This document shows, in pieces, positions 7,742-8,464 of a DNA stretch of 8,464 nt. The notes under the pieces were generated by a model, which searched no databases, had not been told where the DNA came from, and worked only from the letters and a program-made list of their open reading frames with translations. The stretch lies in the NCBI GenBank assembly GCA_023262945.1, contig JALQXY010000086.1, positions 1 through 8,464 on the forward strand. The letters are read 5' to 3'. A program made the translations under genes and the position numbers. This DNA is from Rickettsiales bacterium (GTDB lineage: Bacteria > Pseudomonadota > Alphaproteobacteria > Rickettsiales > UBA1997). Numbering within the stretch: position 1 is the stretch's first letter; each line of letters begins with the position of its first letter.

Positions 7742-8245
7742 GAGACACAACGTCTCGCGGCTGAACCTATAGTTGGCATTTACGCGGAACCCTCCGAGAC
7801 CAATTGTCGCCATTTCTTCGTAAAGATTGCAGGCCCGTCGGACTCGCCCTATGAAGGCGGCATGTTTGACATGGAACTTTTCCTTCCCGAAGAGTACCCC
7901 ATGGTGGCCCCCAAGGTGCTCTTCAGAACTAAGATCTACCACCCCAATGTCGACAAACTTGGCCGTATCTGTCTCGATATTCTCAAAAACAAGTGGTCAC
8001 CCGCTCTTTAAATTAAAGCTGTAAGTCGATTCACAGATATGCTTTAAACTTGAGTCATTCATTCATTCACTCATCTCTGACCCCTTATATTCGATATGAT
8101 ACAGGTGCTTTTGTCAATTTAAGCATTAATGTCTGCCCCAAATTGCGAAGATCCTCTTGACGAGGCTGTGGCAGATCACTGGAAATAGGACGAAAATGGC
8201 GCCATTGAAAAGGCGAAAGAATGGACAAGAAAGTTCGCAAACTGA
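7742..8245 (+). CDS. Ubc13/UBE2N-type ubiquitin-conjugating enzyme E2, eukaryotic, 5' partial, recoded stops
   Basis: Exons 7742-8020 and 8105-8245 join in phase 0 and give 139 codons that align without gaps to human UBE2N residues 11-149, as recalled. Ubc13 pairs with an Mms2/Uev partner to build K63-linked ubiquitin chains for DNA-damage tolerance and signalling. Visible: HPN with N79, catalytic C87 (codon 7970-7972) in GRICLDIL, F57 and E55 of the Uev face, M64 and the SPA loop 96-98 that meets RING E3s, and the Ubc13 hallmarks PEEYPM.APKV and KWSPAL. R70 of human is Leu here. In frame are TAA at 8009-8011 and 8120-8122 and TAG at 8186-8188. The TAAs fall at Gln100 and Gln109 of Ubc13; the TAG falls at a variable polar site (131). 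TGA at 8243-8245 closes the frame where Ubc13 ends (WTRKFAN). Normal CAA also encodes Q13. Best read as a host nuclear gene with TAA/TAG = Gln. A decayed pseudogene is less likely because the rest is so well conserved. Confidence 0.9.
8021..8104 (+). other. spliceosomal intron of the E2 gene, 84 nt
   Basis: Donor GTAAGT at 8021-8026 is the consensus, and the acceptor is ATACAG ending at 8104. Removing it joins IKA to VLLSI exactly as in Ubc13. A CTGAC branch-point-like site sits at 8077-8081, with its A about 24 nt before the acceptor. The intron is more AT-rich than the exons, contains in-frame TGA (8048-8053 region, ACT TGA), and holds a short TCAT repeat (8055-8066). Its presence excludes function as a bacterial gene. 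Confidence 0.88.
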
Positions 8246-8464
8246 TTGAACAGGATCAAAAGCAAGGCACTGGGCTCTTCACCTAAAAACTCAAAAAAGC
8301 CTCTTGATAGCCTCCTTTCTTCCAAACACCAACCTCTAATCAACCCACCATCATGTCCAGGGTTAATATCTAAAGTAACCCCTGATCATGTCTATGGTAT
8401 CGTTCTTGGCGCCATTTATTTGGCGCCATCAACTCCTTGGCATCAACATCTGCAAAAGATTCTG
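8246..8464. other. downstream eukaryotic DNA, no recognised gene
   Basis: This stretch follows the E2 stop and should contain its 3' UTR and possibly part of a neighbour. No telomere-like repeat is visible. Two open frames overlap here: the + strand frame continuing after the E2 TGA has no stop codon of any kind for 73 codons, to the window end; and on the - strand a frame from 8462 to a TGA at 8342-8340 stays open if TAG (one case) is read as Gln. I recognise neither. Either could be the edge of a convergent or downstream gene, or chance. Confidence 0.5.
8406..8429. repeat. direct repeat of the palindrome-containing 10-mer TTGGCGCCAT
   Basis: TTGGCGCCAT occurs at 8406-8415 and again at 8420-8429, 14 bp start to start. 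Its core TGGCGCCA is itself a perfect palindrome, and a third core copy (ATGGCGCCAT) lies in the E2 exon at 8196-8205. Function unknown; the exon copy encodes conserved-position residues (NGAI), so it may be coincidence. Confidence 0.5.

Noticed and set aside
7715..7942. Open frames antisense (7715-7942) and in another + frame (7827-8024) across the E2 exon
   Set aside because: They are shadows of the E2 exon, whose own frame matches Ubc13 residue by residue.
8021..8036. A 16-nt intron ending at TCACAG (heterotrich style)
   Set aside because: The sequence after 8036 does not continue Ubc13; homology resumes only at 8105 with VLLSI.
7742..8245. E2 as a eukaryote-like effector gene used by the bacterium
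   Set aside because: A bacterial ribosome would stop at TAA 8009-8011, the intron would not be removed, there is no start codon before residue 51, and base composition differs from the bacterial genes.
1..8464. CRISPR arrays, insertion sequences, tRNA or rRNA genes
   Set aside because: No repeat-spacer pattern, transposase, terminal inverted repeats, cloverleaf or rRNA-like sequence was seen on either strand.

Overview
The window joins two unrelated kinds of DNA. Positions 1 to about 7644 are AT-rich bacterial DNA with five tightly packed genes on the + strand. Positions from somewhere in 7645-7741 to the end are clearly richer in GC and carry a spliceosomal-intron-containing eukaryotic gene. 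Two sampled 60-base lines show the step: 7081-7140 has 15 G+C of 60, and 7801-7860 has 33 of 60. The bacterial part looks like a reduced-genome alphaproteobacterium of the Rickettsiales/Holosporales type, judged from base composition, packing and the style of MurG and the MsbA-like transporter. This placement is from memory of the families, not from a search.

Bacterial layout: a possible divergent gene start on the - strand (54 down to 1), a short intergenic region with two palindromes, then murG (peptidoglycan lipid II synthesis), a large AsmA-family envelope protein, panB (ketopantoate hydroxymethyltransferase), an MsbA-type half ABC exporter, and tsaE (tRNA t6A modification). Gaps are 5 and 2 nt, then two 4-nt ATGA overlaps, so the five genes very probably form one operon. 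Three act on the cell envelope. panB (CoA precursor) and tsaE (translation) seem to be there by genome compaction. A 9-bp perfect hairpin at 7613-7634 with a nearby T-run probably ends the operon.

Eukaryotic layout: 7742-8020 and 8105-8245 are two exons of a Ubc13/UBE2N-type ubiquitin-conjugating enzyme, separated by an 84-nt GT-AG intron. The first coding exon (about 10 residues) is missing upstream, and 8246-8464 has no recognisable gene. Inside the conserved E2 frame there are two TAA codons and one TAG codon. The two TAA fall exactly where Ubc13 has glutamine (positions 100 and 109 of human numbering), and the reading frame ends at TGA at the expected C-terminus. This is the signature of a nuclear code with TAA/TAG = Gln and TGA = stop, as in many ciliates and a few other protists.

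The simplest reading is a metagenomic contig that joins an intracellular bacterium to the nuclear DNA of its protist (probably ciliate) host, either by misassembly or by a real integration. The recoded host gene is the most informative item in the window; the bacterial genes themselves look ordinary and intact.
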